Shown here one piece after another: positions 25,399 to 37,129 of a DNA stretch of 64,000 nt. The stretch spans positions 25,637,001-25,701,000 of the forward strand of contig NC_083388.1 in the NCBI RefSeq assembly GCF_031755915.1. Direction: 5' to 3'. The stretch comes from Ziziphus jujuba. Its lineage: Eukaryota > Streptophyta > Magnoliopsida > Rosales > Rhamnaceae. The stretch's first letter is position 1. Each line of letters begins with the position of its first letter. The notes under the pieces were generated by a model. The model did not search any database. It saw nothing but the letters and a program-made list of their open reading frames with translations, and was not told the DNA's origin. The position numbers and the translations under genes were made by a program.

Positions 25399-26340
25399 AT
25401 CCAGATCATGGAACATCAAGTTTGATCGAGTTATCAAATCATATGGTGTTGAGAAAAGCGTTGATGAACCATGTGTGTATAAAAGGATTCAAGGTATAGT
25501 AGTAGTTTTTCTGGTTTTTTACGTAGATGATATTCTGTTAATTAGAAACAGTGTAAAAGTATTGTCAGACATAAAAGGTTACCTGAAAGAGCAGTTTGAT
25601 ATGAAGGATTTGGGTGAAGCTAACTATATTCTAGGAATCAAACTTTTACGAGACCGGAAGAATAAGGTGTTAGCTCTATCCTAAACTTCCTACATTGACA
25701 AAATAGTGACAAGGTGCAGTAGTCAGCCGGTACCAATCAGATCCTGGAGTAGAACACTGGACTGCAGTGAAGGATATACTCAAGTATTTAAAGAGAACGA
25801 GGGATTATATGTTGGTGTATTCCAATGGGAGTCTTGAAACACTTGGTTATACGGACTCTGATTTTTAAGGGGATATGGATTCTAGTAAATTAACATTAGG
25901 ATATGTGTTTACCCTAAATGGGGAGCCACTTGTTGGAGGAGTGTTAAACAAACTTGTGTTGCTAACTCCACAACTAAAGGTGAATATGTGGCTGCATCTG
26001 AAGCTGCAAAGGAAGCGGAATGGCTCAAGAAATTTCTTTTGGATCTTTATGTGATACCAAGTATAGATCGGCCAATTACTCTTTATTGTGATAATAGTGG
26101 GGCCGTAGCACAGTCCAAAAAACACAGGTCTCACAAAAAAGCATAAACACATATTAAGAAAGTACCACTTGATCCGTGATTTCATTAATAGAGGAGATAC
26201 ATTATTAAAATAGCATCTGAGGATAACTTAACAGATCCTTTTACTAAGACTCTTCTTGAACGAGTGTTTGAGAAGCATGTAAATTATATGGGTCTTAAAA
26301 GGTCCCAGGCTTACTTTAGAGTAAGTGGGAGTTGGTTACA
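25399..26340 (+). pseudogene. Copia C-terminal reverse transcriptase and RNase H remnants
   Basis: Directly continues the RT cut at 22476: after the ATCCA duplication it reads RSWNIKFDRVIKSYGVEK, the active-site YVDDILL (about 25520-25540) and DMKDLGEANYILGIKLLRDR. RNase H pieces TTKGEYVAASEAAKEAEWL, LYCDNSGAVA and KHVNYMGL follow with frameshifts and stops (for example at 25681 and 25867). YVDD is intact, but the gene is not. Confidence 0.9.
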
Positions 26341-27131
26341 TTTATGCTCTAGGAACAAGACTAATTATAATATCATTTTCTAATTTAATAGTATGAATTT
26401 TTTAAATTCTTATGCACACTTTGTTTTACGTATAAGGTTCAGATTAATTATGTAGTATATGATCATATGGATACGTTTATAGAAGACATGATCATAGGTT
26501 CTCATAATTAAAGAATTGTATCACAGTTGTTAAATAAAGCTGGGCACTTTATTTAGACTGCAATATTTTATGAAATAATCTGTCTTGATTATTATAAAAT
26601 ATTGGAATGGATTATGGTCATTTTAAGAGGATTGGAAGAGATTTAATTAAGGATAAATTTCTGTTAAAGGAATTAAATCTCAGGAAATATTGGATATGTT
26701 ATTTTTTTCTTAATCCTGAGTATATTATAAATAAGTGATTAAGTTACTATAATTCTTTGAGTTATCAATAAGTGAGGTATATTTTGAACGGCCAATATCT
26801 TGATGATTTGGGAATTATGGTTCTTTGATTACTAAGTATTTATGAAATATACAAAATGGAATTTGTATGAAATATCCTCTTGACATGTTTCGGTACTCAG
26901 ATATTGAAAGTCATTGGCTAGTGCATTGGATATGTTAGAGAAACTGATAAGTTAAGAGAATAAATAATTAATTGATGCACAGAATTATTATCAATTAATT
27001 ATTGGTATTTTACGAAGGAAAAATACATTTCATATATACATTATTAATTTTCGAGTTCACATCTGGGCTTTTAGTGGAGTAGCACCAGATAAGATCACGG
27101 TCCTAGACTTGCTCCTAAGTAAGTGGGAGAT
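26341..27131 (+). other. Copia 3' untranslated region with polypurine tract
   Basis: AT-rich, no coding signal. AAGTAAGTGGGAGA at about 27117-27130, next to the 3' LTR, is the polypurine tract. A near copy of this PPT and the first LTR bases (AGTAAGTGGGAGTTGG then ATTTATGCTCT) also occurs at about 26320-26350, at the end of the RNase H remnant. Confidence 0.7.
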
Positions 27132-30100
27132 TATTGGATTTATGCTCCAAAAGCAATCTAAACCGTTAATTAAGAACCTTAATTAATAGTGGTCGTTGGA
27201 TCCCCAAGCTAGCTGATAAAGTGACAGAACCCATTAATAGAGATAAGTGTGGCCCATCTGTTGGGCCCAAGGTAATTAGGAAACCATGAGAGGCTAAGGT
27301 TTGTAGTCTATATATAGGCTACTTTCTAAAAAGCCTCCAGAGGGAATTTTTTTCACGTACTAAAACAATACCTTGAACCTTCTTGTTTCTAGTGATTTGG
27401 TGTAACACCCCATCCCAAATCATACTGGAATTTTGCATGTTGATCGGGTTTTATTGACATTGACCAAAAGGGTCCAACTTTGACTTTTGATTCGAATAAA
27501 ATTCCTAGTTGGCCGAGGCATCGTTGCGAAGTACACATTGACATGAGTCCGTAAACTAGTAGCACGTCAAAAACAGATCTACGGTTTGAAAGTTATGAGT
27601 AAAACAAGTTGAGATTCGAACTATCAGAAGGTGCCAGAGTTGACTTCTTATTCCTATATAATTGAGCTTTGACTCATGTATGATTGTGAAGTACTCGTCG
27701 ATACGAGTTCGTAGACTAGTGGCACGCCTAATTTGGACATGTGGTTTGAAAGTTACAGATCCGAAAAATTTCTCCGAGATAGTGGTTACTATTTATTGAT
27801 TTGTGTGCATGTAAACCGTGTGTGCCGTGTCGTGCTCTCAGCCAATCCCGTGAGTGAATACTATCACCCATGGGTGGTATTTTAATTGGCCAAAATGGGT
27901 GGTGGGGCATGGGAGGGAGAAGAGTGAAAGAGGAGAGAGAGTGAGGTGAGAGAAACAACCACCGGCCACCACCATCCTACCGCCGTCCGACCACCAAAAT
28001 AGTACACGTGCCAGACCACCTTCAAGCCCACGTAAAAACTGGCCAACCCCCAAAATTTCATGGCCAACCGCCGATGTGTCCTGATCGGGGTGATTTCCAG
28101 CGGTGGTGCCGCTACCTTCCACCATAGATTCCTCCCAAACCAGACCTATGTTTGCCTCACCGTCTGTCTTGTTGGATTACCCATCACCAAATCTACCTTC
28201 CCACCAATTCTCACGTCCAATGGCCGCCGACGGTGGCAGAATCCGATGACTACGATGGCTCGCCAGAAAACCCATCTCCTGTGAGTTTCCGACGACACCT
28301 CCCACTCTTCCCCACTAATTCCAACCCCCTGAACCCAAATCCGGTGTCCACTTTCCTCAATTCTTAATGGATTGTGAGAATAGAGGGCCTAAAATCTGAC
28401 AGCTTTCCGGTGAGATTCCTCCCACCACGGGTCCAATCTCAGGAAAGTAATATTAGATCCGTAATCCTCGTTTCACAAGCTTCGATTCGGTATATCATTC
28501 ATAAATTTTGGTTGTCGTTTGTGTTCGCTCCCCGTGTACCCATTTGGGAGTTATCCGATTAAAATATTAATATAATTAGTTTTGTGTATTGTGGATATTT
28601 TAAGTGCATGTGTGGGTAGTGGAGTTGATTCTACAGAGGATCTCGATTGATACACGTGCTTGAGATGAGTGACCCGCCTTCAAAATTATTTTGGGATGTT
28701 AAAATATATATATTTTGTGTTAATTGGTTATTTGAAAAATATGTTTTATGTGTTGAATATTTAGTAAATTTATATTTGGAATTTTGATGCCAAAATTGAA
28801 TGAATTATAATTATTTGTGCATCAAGAAATATTTTGATTTGAAGAATTTTATGGATATAGGATTTTGTTAATAATTGTTAAATTTTATTGTTGGAATATG
28901 GTGTAATTAGAAATGTTTTCATGTGAATTTTAATATACTTTTAATATTTGAAGGATTTTCCATTTAATTTTACAATGCCAATTTATGATTGTTTTAATAT
29001 ATGTGTTGTGGCCAAAAATATATTTGAGATTTTAAAGGAATTATAGTTTAAGATTTTCAATAAATTATTGTTGAGTTTGATGTTGATTTTATGATGCATG
29101 ATAAATGCGTTTACATGATTTTAAGGATATATGAATTTCATGTGGTTTTAATATTATTTTTGGCATGATTTGATTTTAAAGATTTCAAGAAAAATATTGG
29201 TTTAAGTTATGGTGCTCTCAAAATATATATTTATGCACTTGAAATATTATCTAGTTGATTTTATGATATGGGAAAAATTATATATTATCGATGGATTTAT
29301 GCTGGTGATATTTAAGAAAAATGTGGGATTGTGAATTTAAAAAATGGTATAATTCCCATGGTGAATTTTTGGAAAACTTGGTATTTTAATAATAAATTTA
29401 GTAATTGATTTTAGACGCACTCATACAGTACTGGTGTTCTGTACTGTATATATGGATAAGCGCACAGGTTGTAATGTCTCCCGTGAGTTGACATTGGACC
29501 GAGGGCAGACAAGTTTGATATTGGCTATAACCGCCCCCCTCCATGGCCGGGATGATGGTTTAAGCAGCAGCGCTGTCGGGACGCCGAAGCGACCATATGC
29601 AAGTTTCTCTCTTTAACCTCCCGCCAGACGGTACTCGGGACGCTGGGTGTCGTAGGGCATCACTGGTATGTAGTGTGGTGCGTCAAGTATTATTTTTCAG
29701 ATATAAATTTCAAATCCTAAAATTTTAAAGTCATATTTAAAGTAAATTTATTTAATTTGTTTTATCACCTATTTCCAATTAGTATTTTCTAAAATGTATT
29801 TATTCATATTTTATGTCAATTATTTTAAATCAATATTTTTAAAATGCATCTTGCCATATTTTTATTATATAAATTGATTGAATATTTCAAAATAAATTTT
29901 ATAATATTTTTACCACTTATTTTACATGGTTTGTTTTTAATTATTTAAATTTTGTTATTGACTCTGTTTATATTGAATTATTAAATCAAATTTTATGAAT
30001 TGTATATTGAATTTTACTTTTATGTTACATTTCTCTAATGCAAGTATTTTAAATTTATTTTATTGTATTTTATTCGTATTTGGATTATTTAATTATTTAT

Positions 30101-30933
30101 TTAATTAATTATTCTTTAATTTTGGGGCATAAAATATTGGATTTTGTGAAAATGTTTTAAAAGGGGAACCTTTCCAATGGAGTGAATGATAAGGGTTTTG
30201 AGGGAAAATATTATTTTCAATTAATTATTATCTATTTATTTATTTATTCTTAATTAATCAAGTGTACTATGATTATTATTACTATTATAATTGTATAATA
30301 GATAGGCTCACTCACTGAGATTATTAGCATCTCATATTTTTAAATATATTCCCCTAGGTGCAAGGATTGGTAGACGTTCGTCTGGAGCGAGCTTGACCTT
30401 CGTTGTTATCGTGTTTCGAGGAGTTCTCTTTCTTTTCATTTATTTCTATTTGTAATATTTCTTTCCATCCTTTGTTGTATAACTTTCATATTTAATCGTA
30501 TCGTAGTAAAACTCTGTATACTGTCTTGGATGTTTATTATTAATTATGCACTGATTTTCTGTTATGCATTTGAAGTGCTACAAATTTATGGAATTAAATT
30601 ATAGTAAGGTGGGAGGAATAAGGTGATGTATATAGAAGTGTGTTTTCAGTGTAGGAAATTTGTGGTAAGTCCAATCCTTAAGGGAGGTTCTGCTGGATTT
30701 TCCATTAGAGGGTCTGGTAGGATTTTCCTAGGATCAGGGCTTGTCTAGGGTTTCGGTGAAAGATCTTAGACGGGTTCTGAAATTGAGTGTGCCCACACAT
30801 AGATCCGTCGCGACTAGAATAGCTTGGAAGATTCAGCGCAAAATGTTAGGAAAATCTATATGGGTAATGACATAATTTATCGTATGCTATATTCAATCTC
30901 GATCAGGTTTCTACTGTGTATATGATACCAACA
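27132..30933 (+). repeat. 3' LTR of the copia element, split by a solo LTR
   Basis: Segments 27132-27400 and about 30781-30933 together match the 5' LTR. The first base pair of the left end has decayed (TATTGG versus TGTTGG); the right end is GATACCAACA. The break lies in the stretch that reads GTGATTAGGTGTGTGG in the 5' LTR. Confidence 0.9.
27401..30780 (+). mobile_element. Second solo LTR of the same large-LTR family, nested in the copia 3' LTR
   Basis: Begins TGTAACACCC and ends near CGGGTTCTGA at 30780, about 3.38 kb. Read on + it aligns with the reverse complement of 22477-25398; shared segments include ACAAGTTTGATATTGGC near 29510 and AGGGCTTGTCTAGGGTTTC near 30737. It is about 460 bp longer, mostly in the AT-rich 3' half (29690-30300). 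The expected terminal CA is not clean and the right target duplication is degraded, so the right border is good to about 10 bases. It carries no coding region; the ORFs at 27728-28562 are in a GC-richer block and unrecognised. Confidence 0.88.
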
Positions 30934-31337
30934 AAATCCATGTACTTCAATTTGGATAGTGTTGAGGAATGAGACTATGAAATCACACGCTCTGCAACAG
31001 ATTCTGAACCACACACAAACACTCCAATCGGGAAAATTCCTAATACTTTCAGGTAAATGTTCCATTCAATTTACTGGAACTAAAATATAGAACTTCTAAA
31101 GCTGGAAAATGTGTAGAACTTATTGCCAATGAGTCTTCATCATCATGACTAAATCTAGACAATGTTTCAAGGAACTCAAGTTTTCCATAAACTCCCCAAC
31201 AATTTTGGAATCCTACCTTCGAGTTGGTTATAGCTAGGATGAAGTTTTTCATGAAAGTTCATATTGCCAAAAAAGCTTCAGGAATCAAACCCTTTAACAG
31301 GTTAACATGAAGGCCGTGGTCCTTAAGCATGGATAAG
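30934..31337 (-). pseudogene. RLP pseudogene, middle LRR fragment
   Basis: Continues the RLP copy interrupted at 17260: AAATCCATGTACTTCAATTT matches the intact gene at about 14793 onwards, and matches continue through the LRRs (TCCAATCGGGAAAATTCC, CTACCTTCGAGTTGGTTAT, GCTTCAGGAATCAAACC) with indels. Homology stops near GGATAAG at 31337, where the next insertion begins. Confidence 0.88.
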
Positions 31338-32804
31338 GATATATCTCTTAGACGCAGAATTTATAACGAGATGATCGATGGACTTACAATAAAGCTAAAG
31401 AACCCAACAGAAAAGGTCATGATGCAAATCCGTCCGATCTCACACAACCGACAACTCATTGGAGTACTGATCCGATATGGATGAAGAATGGACCAATCAC
31501 TAGGGCTTAAGCTAAGAGGTTTAAGGACAACCTTGCTGCCTTTATCCAGGAAGTAATTCATTCTCAAAAGGGCTTGTCCATACCTGAAGATAAAAGACCT
31601 ATTTTAAGCATCCAAGTGGTGGAGGCTGATACATCGGACACCCATACATCGGACATTTTATATCGGACACCTATACATCGGACATTTTATATCGAACACC
31701 CATACATAGGACATCTGACCTCGAACTTCGAACATCAGACATAACTTAGTTCGGACACCAGGCAGACATAAGTTAGCTCGGACAGACATAAGTTAGCTCG
31801 GACATCAGACATAAGTCAGCTTAATTGTCAAACTAGTCAACTTGTTTTTCTAATTTGCGTTTAACTTTTTTTGGGTTTTTATTTATTTATTTGCTGGACA
31901 AATAAGTTTAGGAAAGTTATTATTTTATTATTTTTATTGTAAATTAATTAATTCCTACCTCAAAATAAGGAAATTAATTAATCCAAATTAAATTAGGAAA
32001 GGACGTGAAAAAAGACGTGAAATTAGTCAATTTCCTAATTGGATTCTATGTTGGCCGAAATTTCCTAATCCTTTTAGGGTTTTATTTTGTTCATTCAAAG
32101 CCTATTTAAAGGCTTATTTTCAATAAGAAATCAAACTTGAATTTTATACAGAAAATTATTTGTGAGATTAAATTCTCTTTGTTCTTTTGAACACCTAAAA
32201 CACCATTGGTGAATGAGTATTTTAGTTTTGACTTATCAATAGGACTTCCATCACCTATTGTGGCGTCTTCATTATATACCAAGGTTTTTAATCACAGGTT
32301 GGTTAGGGGTCAAAGTGACCATTAGAACTTGAACATAATTAAATCTGGGCTAATATAATACGAGTTTAGGAGCAGGTCGTCCTAAGTTTGTATAAGGTCA
32401 TCTTCCAACTAGTTTCGCTTACAGTACAATGATTTGTGGGCTTATCACCAATAATCAAACATCAAAGGTGGTGGAAAGGTGTTTCTCGGCAGATGCATCA
32501 ACTGCAGCCTTGTCTATTGATTTGATATTGTAAGGGTGAATTAGATAGATCCCTCTTTGGAGTCGCTGACATGATAGCTTTTGTGGATGAGGAAAATATA
32601 CAGCCATTGTCTGAATCTTGTTATAAAAGCCCAACATGTGAAAATATTTTTAGTTGCCATGCATGAACTATGTATGCGCTTGAAGTGGTTCTGGTGGTGT
32701 TCTTTGGAGAGTGCAAGCTTTCTGTTCTGTTAAAGGCACTTGGATCTTGAGAACTCAAATCAAGAGGTTAAATGGTGCCAAGGACAAACAATCATTGACT
32801 CTAC
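31338..32804 (+). mobile_element. Degraded Ty3/gypsy-like fragment inserted in the RLP pseudogene
   Basis: The RLP homology breaks at 31337 and resumes at 32805; the 1.47 kb between is foreign. About 31470-31620 reads, on +, IWMKNGPITRA, a stop, then AKRFKDNLAAFIQEV, the motif usually found at the C-terminal end of gypsy pol proteins. It is followed by a GGACA-rich repeat, then an AT-rich stretch with CTATTTAAAGGC that resembles an LTR promoter region (about 31826-32420). No clear LTR pair, PBS or target duplication is visible. The last 380 bases (32421-32804) are unassigned. Type is inferred from the short pol tail. Confidence 0.6.
31628..31805 (+). repeat. Short degenerate tandem repeats with ATCGGACA/CGGACATC words
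   Basis: Units of about 16-29 bases built on ACATCGGACA(CCC/TTT) recur at least five times, then a 20-base AAGTTAGCTCGGACA unit is repeated. Located directly after the gypsy pol tail, where such elements often have repeats. Confidence 0.8.
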
Positions 32805-33370
32805 TTCGATTGATCATATTTAAATAAAGATATTCCAAAGATGAAAGATTAGAAACCCATTTGAGGTTTCCAATTTTTGCAAAAGAATTGCCACCGAGAT
32901 CTCTAGATACTCTAACTGCTTAAGGTTTCCAAGCTGACATGGTAACTATGCCACTAAAATGAGTCCCTTAGAGACTGAAGTATCTTAAAATTCTTAGAAA
33001 TGCTAGGAATTCTGGAATTTGGCTTAAATGATTAAGATCCAAATGTTCCAAATAATGCAGCTGTGTAATGGAGGAAATATTAATCGTACACTGAGGCACC
33101 AGTGTCGGTGTTAGATGAAGAGCAATTACATGGCCTGTTTGATTGTTGCACTGAACTCATCCCATTTTACAGCAATCTTGTTCAATTTGAATTAAGAATG
33201 TGATTTGAAGTATTACTTGTTTCTTCCTCTCTATGCATCTAATGTTGCTGTTGTTGGTAGCGTTAACACTGAAATCTAATATTCCAAATGCCAATTTCAT
33301 GTGATGTAAAATAAGCACAAAAAATAATGCATTAAATTTAAGATATATCTTTTAGGAAAAATTATTCATC
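32805..33370 (-). pseudogene. RLP pseudogene, N-terminal fragment
   Basis: Matches the intact RLP from the third LRR to the signal peptide and 5' flank: AAGATATTCCAAAGATGAAA, CATGGCCTGTTTGATTGT, CAAATGCCAATTTCATGTG and CATGCGTATGAGCG-like upstream bases. There are frame breaks in the cap domain, and the start codon is lost: where the gene has CAT TTTAGG (ATG on -) this copy has ATCTTTTAGG near 33350. This is the 5' end of the pseudogene whose other parts lie at 30934-31337 and 16640-17260. Confidence 0.88.
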
Positions 33371-34956
33371 ATCATAATGGTAAGCATTCGAGCTTGTGAA
33401 GTTAAGCAAACACCAGAATATGCATGAGCGATTATATACAAATGGAATAGATATATAGCCCTGCTACTGCTTTTCTTCGCTTAGATCACATATATGTTAA
33501 TATTAGTTTGGGAAGTCTTGGTAAAAGTTAGAATAATAACTTAGGATGGACTGAAATTTGAAAATAGCCAAACTTTTTTTATCTTTGGTGCACTTTTTCC
33601 ACTTCTTTTCATCTGCAAAACCCAAACAGTTAAGTACCCTTCTCCAACCGTACCATATAGCTAAAGAGGAACAAAAAGTATGTGTTGGAATGTGTGCTAA
33701 AAACTAAGAGGCATAAGCTTAAACCGAAATACACCATGTTTCCTATGCACCATGTGGCTCAATCCCCTTCCTTCCCTTAGATTAGATCCAAGGGTGAGTT
33801 GGTGTTGCTATGATGGCTAATTAAAAACCTTACTTTTTTAACCTTTTTCCCCATCGAGAGATTCAATATTGACCCTCTTTGACATTACGCATGCATATAA
33901 TCATGGAATTAATTTCTCGTCTATTAAATACTATTGGACCGTACACTAGTTTTACCTGTATACGTGGGATCTTCCCACAGACACATTGTCATATTACGTG
34001 TAAAACAGTTCCAACCCATGGAAATGTCACCACTTTCGACTTGGGTATATTGATACCCTCTTGTCTTTCTAAACTAGAGACGAAGGAATCAAAGTCAAAA
34101 TCAAAATCAAAATCAAAATCATTTTCCTATTTGAAAAGTCACATATATAGAAGGCCACCATTCGTAGTTTAACCAAAGAAGATCGATGATAAGGTGGTGG
34201 TAAGAGATTGGAAGATATTAATTATGGACACTTCGGGGAAATGACTCCCTAGGAATGCAAGTCATTAATTAATGTTTGTCTCTTCTTATGAAGAAGACAA
34301 TTTTCCAAGCAAACAATGTGGAAATAGAATTACATAAAATATATATTATTAGATTTTTCTTGGTGTCCTTAATTGCATTAATGCTAATTGCTAATTGTGC
34401 TGGAAATGTTTTGGCAAAAGCAGGCCCTCCCTTATTAGACCACTTCCTTAAAGCCATCACTATGCATGCATCGGTTTTTGTAAAGACGTCTTTTGTTAGA
34501 CCTCACGCTGTACACAGCTGTAGTTTGAAATTTAATTTGTTTAACAAAAACAAAATTATTTAACTTATACTCTTAATTAAGGTTTATGTTGAATAAAAAA
34601 ATAAAAATAAAAAATAGAGCTTTTGCTTATCAGGCCAACAATGTGCTGGCCCTATAGCCAAGTGGAGTCTGCTGTATATCTTTGGTGTAACAACTTCATT
34701 TAAATACGAAGAGAGCTGGGAGAGGTAGAATTGAACTCTGGACAAGAAAACAATGTATAGTTTTGCAACTGAATTGATTTTTCAGACTACACAATATCAA
34801 TGTGTACATATATATACATATATTGGTTTAATATAGTAAAGGATTTATAAACAGAGAATATGAAAAACATTCATTCACAAGTATCTAATCATGTATATTT
34901 AATGATTGTAAATGGTAGTTTCTCACAATCTTTATCTATAAATCCTTCATTATATC

Positions 34957-35015
<59 letters not shown>

Positions 35016-36547
35016 ATTTAAAATGTGAAATTGAAATTCGGATTATTATTTGAAATATATTACTTCACTTTTATTATTAAATTGTCATCACAGCACAGGG
35101 ACAAAATATATTTATATATATATATATATATATATAATTGTAGAATGTGTTATTTTGTCATTTTCATTTTTCATAATGCTTAATAGGTATTTATGTAAAG
35201 CTATATGATCATAATTATTACACGTGGAGAAATAAAAGTTGGGTTGACCAATGGGATGCAATGTACGTATATTATACGTACTTGTGGAAGAACGTTATGA
35301 TTTTTTTTATAAAAAATTATAAGCATATATAGACTATAAAAGGAGGTGTTTGAATAGTACAAATGATGAACAATGTTACTTGTCACTGACGACAATAAAT
35401 TTACAGCTTATGTATATGTAATAAACTTATTTCATGAAAATCGCCATACATAGAAGATGACAGAGTTGAATCAGACATTTTGATCATTACAATCCAAGTA
35501 AAATCAAAAGCTGACTAATTAATGAACTAACTTTTTTTTTTTAATTATAAAATTATTACTTTGTTGAAATTAGGGTATGAAAATATATTTTCTGGGTTTT
35601 TTTACCACGGGCAAAGCTACAATTACTAACTAATGAGGCACTAATCCAAACAATTTTTTTCAAAAGATCTCTTTATATGCTTTTCAACCTTCTAAAAGGC
35701 ATAAAACTTGGAGGACAAGGAAATAGCTGGCTCGCCAATTTTAACATTACCTCCTGGTTCTCTTGGCCAAACGAAGATCTGGCTCACCAATCTTGAATTG
35801 CTTTTTTATTTTTTATTTTTTTTAATTTTTGATGAGCGCTCTCTAACGTTGAAGTTGTTCAACAGAAAAGTAAACGTGTTCATAAGAAATAAAAGACCAC
35901 AGATTCTCTTTTTCTTTTTTTAAATTTTCAACGTCATGTAAATTGATGATGTGCTATAATATAGGCCTTTGGATTGTTATGAAAGAGACAATTCACATTT
36001 AAAAAGAAAAAAGATTAACAAGATTTGAACATGTAAGAAGATGATCTGCAACTTAAAAAAGTATTATCAAAGTTAATTAATATTAAATCAGGATAAGGAA
36101 AAAAATTAAAAGAAAGAAAACAAAGCAAGAAAAAAGAGAGTTTTGGTCGTTGGACTCCACTTGGGGCTAAAGTATGGACTGCTTTGTTGGCAGTGCCACA
36201 ACCACCACGTGGCCTCCTTGGAAATCGTTGATGATGGAGGGAAATTACACTGCTCCGGAAATCACAATGAAGTGGTGGTCTCCACCAACCTGATCTTCAC
36301 ACGTGTTGGTGAAGAGTAAAACCCAACTAGTTTCTAATACATTAAACAGTCCTGATTAATTCACACAGGTTGCTTCCAATGGTCCCTGCAGTAATATGAT
36401 CCACATTGCAAAATTAATGATCATCTCCAAGTTCTGGAACGAACTGCGCCATTCCCTGAATCCCCCACCTTAGAAAAGAAATAAAATAACAAACTAAAAA
36501 GTATTGAAAATAAAAAAATAATTAAAAAAGAAATTAGAATCTCTCAC
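33371..36547. other. Gene-poor AT-rich interval
   Basis: About 3.2 kb with no supported gene. It holds an AAAATC-type hexamer run (34089-34121), a foldback at 34822-34961, long (TA)n runs at about 34961-35011 and 35115-35137, and poly-T tracts. The frame at 34276-34563 has a hydrophobic segment, but its opposite strand is equally open and no family is recognised. Confidence 0.6.
34822..34961. mobile_element. Foldback / MITE-like inverted repeat
   Basis: The left arm (TTTAATATAGTAAAGGATTT near 34827) is the imperfect reverse complement of the right arm (AAATCCTTCATTATATCAAA near 34940), and the similarity continues inward to a loop near 34880-34895. Total is about 140 bp, flanked by TA-rich DNA. 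Consistent with a Stowaway-type MITE with TA target sites, but the flanking (TA)n makes the target duplication unprovable. Confidence 0.5.
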
Positions 36548-37129
36548 TTGTTTCTCTCTTGTATTCTTTTCTTCACCATTGCCTCTCTGCCTCTCTCTCT
36601 CTCAAACGCAAGGATCAACCATAAAACAAGGACACGTCATTATTTCTGTCAAACGTTGAGAGTTTGCACACAACCCAACGAACCAATCCAGCAATATTGT
36701 CTGTCTCCCCCATTTCTCTGTCTCTGTCCCTGTCTCAAAATCAGCTAAGCTTCAGAAAAAAAGAGCTTCTGAGCTCCAAGATCTGTACCTTTCTTCCGTT
36801 AGAACGGCTGTTTTCTTGCTCTCAAAGTCTTAAAAGACTTTCCTACCCTTTTGCCCCAACTTGAGAACCCAGAATAAGAGACTTGTTGAAGAACCTCTCT
36901 TTGTAATAAAAATTGCTCCTTCGTTTGAAAAGCCTCTATCCTACAAGATTTTGACCCAGATCAATTTCAACCAAGATTTTGACAAAGTCGAAGTCGTTGA
37001 ACGATTTCTGTCAACATTGTACAAAACCCACCTAGATTTCAAAAGCCAAAATTGATTTGAATCTCAATCCAAGATTCTTATAAGAAAAAGCTGTTATCTT
37101 GGCAAAGATTGAAGAAGAAGAACAAGAAG
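36548..37129 (+). promoter_or_regulatory. Upstream region / probable 5' UTR of the 37.1 kb gene
   Basis: CT-rich sequence (CTCTCTCTCTCTC near 36590) then CAA/AGA-rich sequence leading to the ATG at 37130, typical of a plant leader. ORFs here lack family features. Confidence 0.4.

Larger units (their letters stand above)
17261..30933 (+). mobile_element. Dead Ty1/copia LTR retrotransposon, with two nested solo LTRs
   Basis: The element has a 419-bp 5' LTR (17261-17679), a tRNA-iMet primer-binding site, gag, protease, integrase, RT and RNase H remnants in the copia order, a polypurine tract and a 3' LTR that ends at 30933. Its flanks are two halves of the same RLP pseudogene: AAATT before 17261 and AAATC after 30933, a 5-bp target duplication with one change; the intact RLP has AAATCC at that point. 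Removing the two nested insertions (22477-25398 and 27401 to about 30780) leaves about 7.4 kb. Stops and frameshifts occur throughout, and the LTRs differ at roughly one base in ten by eye, so it is old and immobile. Confidence 0.93.

Noticed and set aside
27728..28562. ORFs in the second GC-richer block
   Set aside because: Same part of the same LTR family as the block above; frames are not conserved between the two copies.
31628..31805. CRISPR-like repeat array
   Set aside because: Repeats are degenerate, without unique spacers, in a plant nuclear retroelement.
34961..35011. Long (TA)n as a regulatory or origin element
   Set aside because: Simple (TA)n runs occur at least ten times in this window, so it is ordinary microsatellite DNA.
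37099..37129. Upstream TTG starts for the 37.1 kb gene
   Set aside because: Plant genes rarely start at TTG; the first in-frame ATG at 37130 is close behind and fits a CT/GAA-rich leader.
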